A DNA stretch of 64,000 nt from Gilliamella mensalis (GTDB taxonomy: Bacteria > Pseudomonadota > Gammaproteobacteria > Enterobacterales > Orbaceae). The DNA is taken from the NCBI RefSeq assembly GCF_900103085.1, contig NZ_FMWR01000014.1:124001-188000 (forward strand). Reading direction: 5' to 3'. The notes under the pieces were generated by a model, which saw nothing but the letters and a program-made list of their open reading frames with translations, ran no database searches and was not told the DNA's origin. A program made the translations under genes and the position numbers. Each line of letters starts with the position of its first letter. The first letter of the stretch is position 1. This document shows positions 52,647 through 61,461 of the stretch, in pieces.

Positions 52647-52666
52647 ACCGACGAAAGTCGGTTTTT
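52647..52666 (+). terminator. Terminator after endA
   Basis: ACCGAC-GAAA-GTCGGT stem with GNRA-type tetraloop followed by TTTT, 9 nt after the endA stop. Confidence 0.85.
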
Positions 52667-52881
52667 AATTAATTGGGCATGACAGAGTTACGTTATCATG
52701 ATTTATGGTATGAGAGAATTAGTCGATTTTTATGACATGGCTTTTCTATAGAAGAAGTACTTAAGCAATAGGAATAGAAATTTACAAATACTCTAGAATA
52801 TTTATATTGGCCCATCCCCGAATCAATTACATGCTAAATAACACAAAATACCTTAACTAATGTGTAGTAACTAAACCTTAA

Positions 52882-52912
52882 TATAACTGTCCGGTTGTCC
52901 CGAACAGTTATA
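52882..52912. terminator. Inverted repeat after trhP
   Basis: TATAACTGT (52882-52890) and ACAGTTATA (52904-52912) with additional CGG/CCG pairing inside. It begins 5 nt after the trhP stop on the reverse strand. The following T content is low, so termination efficiency is uncertain. Confidence 0.55.
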
Positions 52913-52916
52913 TGCT

Positions 52917-54260
52917 TCAATCAAAATTACGCATTAATAATGCATAATTAAGATCTATATCTTCCTGTATTGGAATATAAACAATATGACCATCCCCTAA
53001 TCCTGCTGGAACAGGTTGTCCTTTTTTGTTTTCCATACGTTCAATAATGAAAGTTTTATTACCTTTTGGGGTCATCATTTCAACACTATCCCCAACCGAA
53101 AATTTATTTTTCACAATAACTTCAGCTAAACCATTGAGTCGCTCACCACTAAACTCACCAACAAATTGTTGTCTTTCTGAAACCGAATGGCTATGTTCAT
53201 AATTCTGCATTTCTTCATGCTTATGGCGACGTAAAAATCCTTCAGTATAGCCTCGATGAGCAAGAGCATTAAGTTCTTGTAATAAACGAGGATCAAAAGG
53301 TTTACCTTCACTCGCCGCATCAATTGCTTGGCGATACACTTGTGCCGTTCTTGCACAATAATAAAAAGATTTGGTTCTTCCTTCAATTTTGAGTGAATGT
53401 ACGCCAATTTTGGTTAAATCGCCTACTAGCTCCACAGCTCTTAAATCTTTTGAGTTCATAATATACGTACCATGTTCATCTTCAAAAGCTTGCATATATT
53501 CGCCTGGACGCCCTGACTCTTCAAGCATGAATACTTTATTGGTTGTTTGACCAATACCTAATGTTGGCTCAACTTGTTGCACTGGTATCGGTTCACATTT
53601 ATGAACAATTTGCCCTACTTCGTCTTCTTTACCTTCAGCGACTTTATATTCCCAACGGCATGCGTTAGTGCATGTCCCCTGATTTGAGTCACGCTTATTG
53701 ATATAACCTGAAAGCAAACAGCGCCCAGAATAAGCCATACATAGCGCACCGTGAATAAATACTTCTAATTCCATTTCGGGCACTTTTTCACGGATCTCAG
53801 CAATTTCATCCAGTGATAATTCACGTGATAATACCACGCGAGTTAATCCCATTTGATGCCAAAATTTTACCGTTGCCCAGTTAACTGCATTGGATTGTAC
53901 CGATAAGTGAACTTCCATTTCAGGAAAATGTTCACGAACTAACATAATTAACCCCGGATCTGACATAATAAAGGCATCGGGTTTCATGTTTACAATGGGC
54001 TCTAAATCTCGAATAAAAGTTTTTAACTTAGAGTTATGTGGTGCTATATTAACCACTACATAAAACTTTTTGCCTTGGGCATGAGCTTCGTTAATGCCGA
54101 TCGCTAAATTTTCGTGATTAAATTCATTATTACGAACTCGCAAGCTATATCGGGGTTGGCCTGCATAAACAGCATCTGCACCATATGCAAATGCATAGCG
54201 CATATTTTTTAAAGAACCTGCTGGAGAAAGCAGTTCCGGTTTTTTATATAAAATTGTCAT
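52917..54260 (-). CDS. trhP: tRNA 5-hydroxyuridine synthase TrhP (YegQ), U32 peptidase-like
   Basis: 447 aa from the ATG at 54260 (GAGG 7 nt upstream); a longer frame to 54314 has no site and adds residues absent from the family. Nearly colinear with E. coli YegQ: KPELLSPAGSLKNMRYAFAY, GADAVYAGQPRYSLRVRNNE, MAYSGRCLLSGYINKRDSNQ, GTCTNACRWEY and KIEGRTKSFYYCARTAQVYR; the conserved cysteines fit an iron-sulfur site. TrhP is needed for prephenate-dependent ho5U formation at tRNA position 34. Peptidase naming is historical. Confidence 0.95.
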   Translation of the reverse strand: MTILYKKPELLSPAGSLKNMRYAFAYGADAVYAGQPRYSLRVRNNEFNHENLAIGINEAHAQGKKFYVVVNIAPHNSKLKTFIRDLEPIVNMKPDAFIMSDPGLIMLVREHFPEMEVHLSVQSNAVNWATVKFWHQMGLTRVVLSRELSLDEIAEIREKVPEMELEVFIHGALCMAYSGRCLLSGYINKRDSNQGTCTNACRWEYKVAEGKEDEVGQIVHKCEPIPVQQVEPTLGIGQTTNKVFMLEESGRPGEYMQAFEDEHGTYIMNSKDLRAVELVGDLTKIGVHSLKIEGRTKSFYYCARTAQVYRQAIDAASEGKPFDPRLLQELNALAHRGYTEGFLRRHKHEEMQNYEHSHSVSERQQFVGEFSGERLNGLAEVIVKNKFSVGDSVEMMTPKGNKTFIIERMENKKGQPVPAGLGDGHIVYIPIQEDIDLNYALLMRNFD

Positions 54261-54471
54261 TAAAAATGCCTCTGATTTCAGGTCAGTATTACTTATTAGT
54301 AATAGGTTAAGCAAAATAGGATGCGCATTTTACGCTTTAGCCTATCAGTTGGCAAATTTATTATATAGCCAAGCTATACAAAGAAAAAACAGCACTCACC
54401 AAAACGTATTTTTATTAAACAATATAAACCTATATCTATTTATTAAAAATAAAGCATTTATTTTAATAACA

Positions 54472-54663
54472 TTACTCGTTATTATTTAACAACGTTAAAT
54501 ATTCATTCCAGCGATATTCTCGAATTGGCATAGGATTAGCATCTTTAAAATATAAAATTAACGCAGGTTTAATACCATTCCAATTATCCACAAATTTATA
54601 GCTTACAAGATGACCATCCTTGATTAATTTCTTTGCTTTAGCATGATAATTAAAGTAACTCAT
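54472..54663 (-). CDS. Small conserved-looking protein of unknown function
   Basis: 63 aa, no signal or membrane segment. YFNYHAKAKKLIKDGHLVSY, PALILYFKDANPMPIREYRW and EYLTLL read like a compact alpha/beta domain; I recall similar short chromosomal proteins in enterics but cannot name the family. AGGAG 10 nt before the ATG. Stands alone at the prophage 2 boundary. Confidence 0.7.
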   Translation of the reverse strand: MSYFNYHAKAKKLIKDGHLVSYKFVDNWNGIKPALILYFKDANPMPIREYRWNEYLTLLNNNE

Positions 54664-54961
54664 AGTTCATCACTCCTATTGATAAATTAGGTCAAAAATA
54701 CGACTGTTAAAATAAATATTAATTTATTTGAATTAATAGGAAAGCGCGTCACAAAGTCGAACTGAGGTGGATGGATTTGCAATCCGAAAACATATTATTA
54801 TAAATCAACAAATTTAAAAAATAACTTAGAATATACAGGGCTTTTTATTGAGTTTTTCATTGTTAAATATCAATAAGTTATTCAGTTATATTCTTACATA
54901 TTTTAACAATTTTGCAGCCTTTTTCTCAAAATTTCACTTCACAAATTCATTTTCGATCATC
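54664..54961. other. Intergenic region at the left edge of prophage 2
   Basis: 298 nt without a gene. It must contain the chromosome/prophage 2 junction or lie next to it. A GGATTTGCAATCC inverted repeat (about 54769-54781) sits near a GCGCGTCACAAAG string, faintly like a tRNA-Cys 5' half, but no cloverleaf can be drawn. The partner attachment site would lie outside the window. Confidence 0.35.
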
Positions 54962-55176
54962 ATGATAACAATAAACTACACACTACCAATCTATATTAGA
55001 ATAACTCCGGAAAATTACGGAATAGAGCTATCGGGCGAGTGCTACATCATTAACAGCGAAGACGAACACCATTATATGTTCTATCAAACGACAAGAACAC
55101 AATATGACATCGCTTTTTGATGCTATATGATGCTGTTGAGTACCGTAAGTTGAAAATTGATGGAATTATTTGTTAA
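54962..55176 (+). pseudogene. Frameshifted copy of the 84-aa prophage-end gene
   Basis: Starts MITINYTLPIYIRITPENYG, nearly the same as the gene at 17336, and the bases before the ATG are almost identical over about 18 nt. After YDIA the frame ends at TGA (55118-55120) because 4 nt are missing relative to the other copy. Resumed in the shifted frame it reads YDAVEYRKLKIDGIIC and stops at 55174-55176. A 52-aa truncated product is possible. Confidence 0.82.
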
Positions 55177-55209
55177 TATTTAAGTTATCTAATTAAATTG
55201 AGTAGTTCT

Positions 55210-55782
55210 ATGAAGTATATACACATTATAAGATTTTTATTAACGCACGATTTAACGCATTTGAAAGAATGCTGGTTTGTTGAACTCACATCAGGTAAAA
55301 AAATAACTATTTATAGAGTTCTGAAATCGTATCTAAAGACCCGATCGCTACAAAAAATTTATTTATTCTGGTGGAGATTAGCAAACGAAATGTATTTATA
55401 TGGTAGTAGCAAACAAAAAGATGTCGCCAAAAAAATTCAACCACAATTAATTAGTAAATTTGGTATTGATATAATGTTTGGCGCAAAAATTGGTAAAAAT
55501 GTATCATTAGTTCATCCTTTTGCGATCGCAATAAATAAAAATGTAACTATTGGAGAAAATCTGACAATACATCAAAATGTAACAATAGGACAAAGTCACA
55601 GTCCGATGGGTTTAATCATTGGTGATAATGTCATGATCGGTGCCAATTCCGTTATATTAGGTGGTGAAATAAAAATAGGCAATAATGTAAAAATCGGCGC
55701 GATGTCATTTGTCAATAAAGATATTCCAGATAATTGCACTGTTTATACACAAAAAGCAAATACAATTATCCGGAATGATTGA
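55210..55782 (+). CDS. Serine acetyltransferase-like hexapeptide-repeat enzyme on the prophage
   Basis: 190 aa from the ATG at 55210. The C-terminal left-handed beta-helix is built from hexapeptide repeats (IGKNVSLVHPFAIAINKNVT, IGENLTIHQNVTIGQ, IGDNVMIGANSVILGG, IGNNVKIGAMS) with the acceptor-activating His in HQNVTIG as in serine/capsule acetyltransferases. The N-terminal part is short and lacks the CysE helical domain. Convergent with Tfa, with a 3-nt gap. The likely substrate is a surface sugar (lysogenic conversion) rather than serine. Confidence 0.82.
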   Translation: MKYIHIIRFLLTHDLTHLKECWFVELTSGKKITIYRVLKSYLKTRSLQKIYLFWWRLANEMYLYGSSKQKDVAKKIQPQLISKFGIDIMFGAKIGKNVSLVHPFAIAINKNVTIGENLTIHQNVTIGQSHSPMGLIIGDNVMIGANSVILGGEIKIGNNVKIGAMSFVNKDIPDNCTVYTQKANTIIRND

Positions 55783-55785
55783 TTA

Positions 55786-56394
55786 TTACTGTAGTTTTTC
55801 TGGCCACTCGATATCTGGCGCAGCATCAACATCAATACGATTCAATAAAGCACGGTATTTTTTCCACGCTGTGTATAACACTTTTTCTTCATCGGTTGCA
55901 ATATCAGTATCAATTGCATCTTGTAGATAATCAATCTGTGTAGTAGCTTCACTTAATAGCTGTTTTTTTTGTGCTATTGCTACAGCTACATAGTGCTGAT
56001 GCTGCTTATTTTCATCTAACACCCACTTTTCACCGTCCCAAGCATCAAACTCAGAGTTTGGTTTTAACAGTGTGTAACTCGCCGGAATATCGCCTATTTC
56101 TGTTACTGTTGATTCTGCGCCATTTTTTATTGAGTAGATTTTTTTACCGCGGTAATCAGTCGGATATATCCATTTATCGCCAACTCTAACTATTGCTTTA
56201 CCGTCCTTAACTGATTTCGGCGCATCTAAATATGAGCTAGCCGGTACACCAACACCAACTGGCAAATATTGATGTGTTGAACCAAGGTATTCACCAGTGA
56301 TGCAATCAGCATGATAAATCACCACCCATCCGGCGGTGATTGTTAGTCCCGCATCATTTAAAACTGCTGCCGATGGTTGTAATTGATATTTCAT
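55786..56394 (-). CDS. Tail fibre assembly chaperone (Tfa)
   Basis: 202 aa caudo_TAP family. C-terminal domain AQKKQLLSEATTQIDYLQDA followed by TDEEKVLYTAWKKYRALLNR and APDIEWPEKLQ is the family signature. Helps the fibre fold and may remain on its tip. Follows the fibre gene by 24 nt. Confidence 0.93.
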   Translation of the reverse strand: MKYQLQPSAAVLNDAGLTITAGWVVIYHADCITGEYLGSTHQYLPVGVGVPASSYLDAPKSVKDGKAIVRVGDKWIYPTDYRGKKIYSIKNGAESTVTEIGDIPASYTLLKPNSEFDAWDGEKWVLDENKQHQHYVAVAIAQKKQLLSEATTQIDYLQDAIDTDIATDEEKVLYTAWKKYRALLNRIDVDAAPDIEWPEKLQ

Positions 56395-56418
56395 TACATA
56401 AATCTCCTAAAATTAAAA

Positions 56419-57780
56419 TTATTCTGCCTTAACTATATACATAAATGCGACGTTTCTCGGTCTGTTTTCATCTGCGACCGGAACAACTCTCGATACATTA
56501 AAATCTACTAAACCGTGTTCGTGATAACCGTAATAACCTGGTCCATACAATCTAATGTCAGTTAACGCGAATGCCCCGGATTGAGCATCTTGATTAAATG
56601 CCCCAGCTGAGCTTTTAAATGTTCCTGTAATATTTCTGATAGCATCCCCTTGCCCACTAAGTAACGGACGAAACGGATCTGAGCCGCGACCGCTATCCCA
56701 GCCTCGAATGAATTCACCTCGTAAATCGGGCAAGCGGCCATTCGGATAAGCAGTTGCCAGCCGAGGAAATGAATTTATGTCAAAAGATGAGCCGTTGCAC
56801 TCGAGATAACCGGTGGGTGGAATGCCAAAAGGAGAGGGTAAAGGGATGCCGGGCGGAAATGATCTATCTCTAATAAACTGCTCTAAACCGAGAATATGCG
56901 ATGCATCAATAAAACCATTACACAAACCATCACGATTAAACTCCCACGCGAACCCTTTTTTTACAGTGTCGTACATTCCGACAACGCCGTCATCACGCAT
57001 TAATAGATAAAAACGTTTGTCGCGTGAATACATTCGTGATTCGTTATCGCCGGATGTAAAATTGTCGATTATATTTAATATCGACGTTCCGTTAATTTTT
57101 ACGTCGTTTTTAAATTGCCACTCGTTCAATGGCTCTACATATCGTAAAAATTTGACCCATTTTTTTAACCCGGGGTCATAGCGCTCCAAACAAAAACTGC
57201 CGTCAGCATAAGTTCGCTGCTGCCATGCTTGTCCTGCGCTATTTTTAAATTGTATTGCCGAATTATCACCGTTGTTAATAACTAAATTACCGGTCATTGT
57301 GTCACCACGTTTTTGTACAGCACTCAAGGCCAAATCATTCGCTTTTTTAACCGCCAGAGGCGTGGCTGCATCAGTTTCAGATGTGCTATCTGTTGCTGAG
57401 TTTAATTTAACAATACCGCTTTGTGTTGTACTTGCATTAGATATTTCAGCTTGCGTTTTTTTCCATTTTGTAGTTCTTTTTGAAGGTGCCACATTCTCAT
57501 TTTCTGCTATTGCGGTATACAAAATACCATTATATTTTACAATTGCATTAACTGGATATAAGACTTTATCACTCCATTCTGGCACACCCTGTTGTAATAA
57601 ATACAGCATATTTTTATCGACACGATTAAATGCGCCGTTCATCCATTCCATTGGTGGTTTTGAAGCGGTCTGATCGATAGTAACACCCCAACCTCTGCTT
57701 ACATCTGGAAATGCTGAAACCTCTCCTTTTTTTGCTGAATCCGCAAAAATTAAATAGTCTGGTTTTTCTTGAATTTTCAT
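56419..57780 (-). CDS. Tail fibre with phage collar domain
   Basis: 453 aa. The N-terminus KIQEKPDYLIFADSAKKGEV is a baseplate-attachment type; TQSGIVKLNSATDSTSETDA and ATPLAVKKANDLA is the repeated fibre motif. The C-terminal collar domain is FPPGIPLPSPFGIPPTGYLE, then SFPRLATAYPNGRLPDLRGE and FIRGWDSGRG. Receptor-binding fibre of prophage 2. Start overlaps DUF2612 by 4 nt. Confidence 0.93.
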   Translation of the reverse strand: MKIQEKPDYLIFADSAKKGEVSAFPDVSRGWGVTIDQTASKPPMEWMNGAFNRVDKNMLYLLQQGVPEWSDKVLYPVNAIVKYNGILYTAIAENENVAPSKRTTKWKKTQAEISNASTTQSGIVKLNSATDSTSETDAATPLAVKKANDLALSAVQKRGDTMTGNLVINNGDNSAIQFKNSAGQAWQQRTYADGSFCLERYDPGLKKWVKFLRYVEPLNEWQFKNDVKINGTSILNIIDNFTSGDNESRMYSRDKRFYLLMRDDGVVGMYDTVKKGFAWEFNRDGLCNGFIDASHILGLEQFIRDRSFPPGIPLPSPFGIPPTGYLECNGSSFDINSFPRLATAYPNGRLPDLRGEFIRGWDSGRGSDPFRPLLSGQGDAIRNITGTFKSSAGAFNQDAQSGAFALTDIRLYGPGYYGYHEHGLVDFNVSRVVPVADENRPRNVAFMYIVKAE

Positions 57781-58436
57781 GAATTAATTCCTATTTCTTG
57801 AAGTCTTACAAATTTACCTAAATTGAATCCGTATGATCGTTTGTCATGATTGAAACCAAATGGTTCGTTATTGACTAACACTAAGTATCGATATATAACA
57901 CCAATTGGACGTACCAAAATATCCATTTTGCTGATTGCATATAGCGTTATTGAATTAAGATGCTCACCGTTAATCAAAATATTCATGGTCATATTTTGCG
58001 AATCAATGATGTTTCCATGTTCACCAATAACGAATTTAATTGATTTGACAATGTTTGATATCTCACCATTCTGGTAATTTTTGGTGATTCGCGCTTTGAT
58101 AAAAAAACGATAGTTACTGTCATTTAAAACGACTGATGCATGTAATGCGTCACCATGCCGATAAAAATCACCTATACCAAACGACAGCGCAGCTTTATCT
58201 TCGAGCCAGCCAAAATATTCTTTAGCAATAGCTGTAGGCAAAACTCTTGATACACCTACATGACGACCAACCAGATCCAACGCATAGCCTGTTGCGTCGT
58301 CAATACTGAGAATGTCTGCTACTTGAATAACGTTTTTGAATGTATTGTCGGTTTCTTTGTAAATTGCCCTGATAGTACCTAAAGCTTTTGGTTTAGTTCG
58401 ATATTGCCAGATGATAAAATTCTCTCTACTCATCAA
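57777..58436 (-). CDS. DUF2612 baseplate protein
   Basis: 219 aa. IIWQYRTKPKALGTIRAIYK, ILSIDDATGYALDLVGRHVG and YFIKARITKNYQNG-like RFFIKARITKNYQNGEISNI are characteristic of DUF2612, a wedge component between baseplate J and fibre. Overlaps both neighbours; Met2 is an alternative start. Confidence 0.88.
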   Translation of the reverse strand: MMSRENFIIWQYRTKPKALGTIRAIYKETDNTFKNVIQVADILSIDDATGYALDLVGRHVGVSRVLPTAIAKEYFGWLEDKAALSFGIGDFYRHGDALHASVVLNDSNYRFFIKARITKNYQNGEISNIVKSIKFVIGEHGNIIDSQNMTMNILINGEHLNSITLYAISKMDILVRPIGVIYRYLVLVNNEPFGFNHDKRSYGFNLGKFVRLQEIGINS

Positions 58437-59547
58437 TTAGCACCTCAACACTATTTATCTGAGCATATTCTCGATAACCGATATTAGCAATATTTGAGCC
58501 ATTAACCGTGAGTGATTTAATATAAAAGCCATCAACTAGATTAATGCTAGAGATAATACGTGATGAGTAAACATTTTCGCCTATTTCAAAACCTAAATTC
58601 TTTAAGTTAGTTTTGATTTGCTCGGTATTAATATCATTAAATGATTTGTAACGACCAATCACCATTGATACCTTAACATCAATTTTTTTTGGTCTGTCAA
58701 AATAAACTTTTCTCGGGATATCATCTAACAGATAAGAAGTCTCAATTTTACCAAACAGTCCACAGCCACCAATTTTTTTCTTAGTGATAACTTCTGCTAT
58801 TTTTTCATCATCACCGCCAAGAATAACGGCGTTAAATGAGTGCGCAGGAACACCTTTTTCATCGGTTTTATTCGTGTAATTTTCGTAAACCTTGCACTTT
58901 GTTACACCTGTGATATTCATCAACGCTGACTGTATGCCTTGCCGTTCATCGTAGTTATTAATTGAGTGCGATAACATGAACCGTTTTAAAAGCTGTGCAT
59001 CCGTTTCTTCATCAACTCCACCATAGCTTTTTGTATTTGCTGTGACTTTATCAACGCCGATAATAATTGTGCTTGGCGTAAATTCATCTAACGCATTGAC
59101 ATTATAATTACCGAGTTCTAACGACCTGAATTTAACATAGGCACTACCCAGATCGTTTAATGTTATCTGTTCTGTCGTTACCCATTTATTTTTATTTTTA
59201 TCGATATAGATTGAATTGCTCGGTATTGCCGTTTTTGGTGAGCCCGTGAAAATAACCTCATCAATATAAGAATACGATGCGGTGATACGTGTTAGTCCTG
59301 CATACATGGCTCGCTGTTCAAGCCAATGCCCCGTTGCTTGATACGGATCTAACATCTGAATAATAAAAGAAACTGCTTGATGAATATTTGCAAGTTCTTG
59401 CGAAAAGAACCCAAGCAATTGACCATCAGGTGTATCGCTATCAAGGTTGACATTTTCGCCGTAAATCGACTTAAACTTGCTAACTAATCGATTTTGAATA
59501 GTATATAAATCATCAATTTCGACGCCCTTATCTGTTATCTGTAACAT
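58426..59547 (-). CDS. Baseplate J-like protein
   Basis: 373 aa. SDTPDGQLLGFFSQELANIH, GHWLEQRAMYAGLTRITASY, SYGGVDEETDAQLLKRF and NYDERQGIQSALMNITGVTK are baseplate J family landmarks (P2 gpJ, T4 gp6-like wedge). Builds the contractile baseplate. Overlaps the gp25-like gene by 20 nt. Confidence 0.95.
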   Translation of the reverse strand: MLQITDKGVEIDDLYTIQNRLVSKFKSIYGENVNLDSDTPDGQLLGFFSQELANIHQAVSFIIQMLDPYQATGHWLEQRAMYAGLTRITASYSYIDEVIFTGSPKTAIPSNSIYIDKNKNKWVTTEQITLNDLGSAYVKFRSLELGNYNVNALDEFTPSTIIIGVDKVTANTKSYGGVDEETDAQLLKRFMLSHSINNYDERQGIQSALMNITGVTKCKVYENYTNKTDEKGVPAHSFNAVILGGDDEKIAEVITKKKIGGCGLFGKIETSYLLDDIPRKVYFDRPKKIDVKVSMVIGRYKSFNDINTEQIKTNLKNLGFEIGENVYSSRIISSINLVDGFYIKSLTVNGSNIANIGYREYAQINSVEVLIDE

Positions 59548-59893
59548 TGAATGATGCCTCGTTGGTTTTATTATATTTATCGGTGTAACTTATTTGGATT
59601 AGAAATTGTCGAGTATCTCTATCTAACAAAATATCGAAGCTATCGATATTGATCACACCATCAACTTTAAAAATTTCAGCTTTTACATCTATTTCTAACT
59701 GTTTTGTGTTTGGATTTTTAGTCAGATAATCAAACCAGGCTATACCGTCCTCCCGATTTAAAAACCAATCACGCTTTAATGCTAATAATTTAGTTTTCAC
59801 GCATTGTGCTATCGCATCAGAACTATCTAAATAGTTACCTAAACCGTGCCCGAACGTCCAATCGTGATTATTATCAAGCTGTCTTACAATCAT
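59528..59893 (-). CDS. Baseplate wedge protein, gp25/gpW-like
   Basis: 121 aa. DWTFGHGLGNYLDSSDAIAQ, CVKTKLLALKRDWFLNREDG, DVKAEIFKVDGVINIDSFDI match the gp25-type wedge fold that starts sheath assembly. Overlaps the spike gene by 4 nt and baseplate J by 20 nt. Confidence 0.85.
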   Translation of the reverse strand: MIVRQLDNNHDWTFGHGLGNYLDSSDAIAQCVKTKLLALKRDWFLNREDGIAWFDYLTKNPNTKQLEIDVKAEIFKVDGVINIDSFDILLDRDTRQFLIQISYTDKYNKTNEASFNVTDNR

Positions 59894-60540
59894 GTCGGTG
59901 CTCCCGTTTTTTCGTTACCGCTTTTTACATCTGTGTGCGTATGCTTATTTAAATCAATGCCTTTATTTGTCTTAACGTTTTCGGCGGTGATAATTCCTGA
60001 GCTTGTTGTATTTCCGTCAGTTTGACTATAGCTACCTGTTTGTACAGTATCGCCATGGTGCATAATATTGCCTTTTATGTAAATTGTGCCCTTTGTTAAT
60101 CTAATATGCGTTGCACCATCGTCTGTTTGCATAGACACCCCATCATGATAAAAGTCAGGAATTTTATTAGGTATGCTATTGCAACCGACGATAAAAAAGC
60201 CATCACTAAGATCATTAATTCGGTTGTCTAATGGTTTTACCGAATTTCCCGATGCAAACCAACCGTCTATACAGCGACTAGAAAAAACTACTAATCCTTC
60301 ATCACCTGCTTTTATCGGCACAGTAATGCAAAAACCACCTGCATGGGGAAATTGAGCGGGGACATCAACTAGTGGAGGTATTGTTATTTCTTGCCCATTT
60401 GCCATAACTCTGTTAATCATTACCTGACAGCTAACCGTATGACCATTAAATGAAATAACTTTTGCCGGTAATGCTGTGTATATGTTAGATTGAGCGCGTT
60501 TGATTTGACGTTCGATGGCTTCAAATAATGAATCTGTCAT
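59890..60540 (-). CDS. Baseplate spike (gp138 N-domain family)
   Basis: 216 aa from the ATG at 60540, which follows GGAGAAAAG; a longer frame to 60555 covers the terminator cassette and is unlikely. N-terminal OB-like domain with ALPAKVISFNGHTVSCQVMI, then PPLVDVPAQFPHAGGFCITV and GDEGLVVFSSRCIDGWFASG as in gp138-type spikes; beta-helical middle and a C-terminal HTHTDVKSGNEKTGAPT. The HxH can bind iron at spike tips in relatives. Confidence 0.9.
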   Translation of the reverse strand: MTDSLFEAIERQIKRAQSNIYTALPAKVISFNGHTVSCQVMINRVMANGQEITIPPLVDVPAQFPHAGGFCITVPIKAGDEGLVVFSSRCIDGWFASGNSVKPLDNRINDLSDGFFIVGCNSIPNKIPDFYHDGVSMQTDDGATHIRLTKGTIYIKGNIMHHGDTVQTGSYSQTDGNTTSSGIITAENVKTNKGIDLNKHTHTDVKSGNEKTGAPT

Positions 60541-60541
60541 C

Positions 60542-60578
60542 TTTTCTCCAAGCAATAAAAAACCCGCCGAAGCGGGTT
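60542..60578. terminator. Terminator/RBS cassette, identical to prophage 1
   Basis: 37 nt identical to 24656-24692, including the stem AACCCGC-CGAA-GCGGGTT, T-run and GGAGAAAA. Lies between the lipoprotein moron and the spike gene. Reverse-strand termination is well supported; the forward T-run is absent here. Confidence 0.88.
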
Positions 60579-60757
60579 AGGATCTAATAATAATTGTTCT
60601 AAAATTAATTTATTAATAAATAACAATTTTAAATTTAAAGCATTTATCTATCTATAATAAAGTTATTATTAACCATTATATTAAAAACCTGATCTGCATT
60701 TGATTGATCAATAGTTTTTCACGATAAAAAAACTCTTCCTAGGGTTTGATTAAATTT

Positions 60758-61414
60758 TTATTGTTTCTTTATTTCAAATCGCTTGTCATAATCTTCATAA
60801 ACTAGCGCACCACCGTGATTAGTTATCGCTAATACAGAAACATCAGAAAGTTTAAATGTCTGAGCTTTACCAGCTACTAACTGATACCAAGAATACGGAA
60901 GATAATGTTTAGCATCAGCAAAAACACCATGAACGACAATGTCTTGATTTCTGTCTAAATCATTGTTGACTGTTATTTGAACTGAAGGCTTAAAATTAGA
61001 AAAAGAAGCTTTTTGTTGTTGTTCGATCTTACTTCTAAGGCTGTCTGAAATCAATACAATCATTCCACCGCCAAATCCTCCGTTTCGTATTTGTATATCC
61101 CCAGTTAAATCTTTACCGCCGACAGTTATCGGAATTTCAAATAACGCTTTTGAGTCCATTTTCTCACGATAGCATTCTACATATTTTGCGTCTGTAAAAA
61201 TATTTGAAATTGTTTTTTTTGCATCTGTTACATCAGATGATTCTTTTCTTGAGTCATTAAAATCTGTGCATGACATAACTTCAACAACAAGTTTCGATTG
61301 AACTGTTTTAGCGGTTTCACTATTGACATCACTCAAATTTACGGTTGGAGCTAACTCTACCTTACAACCAGACAACAATGCGACAGATATTAACCCCATT
61401 AGTATTTTTTTCAT
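60758..61414 (-). CDS. Lipoprotein moron of prophage 2
   Basis: 218 aa. Lipobox LLSGC with acceptor Cys17. Mature part soluble, two cysteines (SCTDFND, ECYREK), with PSVQITVNNDLDRNQDIVVH and AKHYLPYSWYQLVAGKAQTF. Not similar to the prophage 1 lipoprotein by eye. AGGAA before the ATG. Inserted between hub and spike genes and followed by 180 nt of empty AT-rich sequence and the shared terminator. Surface role such as superinfection exclusion is inferred. Confidence 0.82.
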   Translation of the reverse strand: MKKILMGLISVALLSGCKVELAPTVNLSDVNSETAKTVQSKLVVEVMSCTDFNDSRKESSDVTDAKKTISNIFTDAKYVECYREKMDSKALFEIPITVGGKDLTGDIQIRNGGFGGGMIVLISDSLRSKIEQQQKASFSNFKPSVQITVNNDLDRNQDIVVHGVFADAKHYLPYSWYQLVAGKAQTFKLSDVSVLAITNHGGALVYEDYDKRFEIKKQ

Positions 61415-61461
61415 GTGTTATTTCCTGTTTATCAGATAAATAAAACAAAATAACAAATTAA

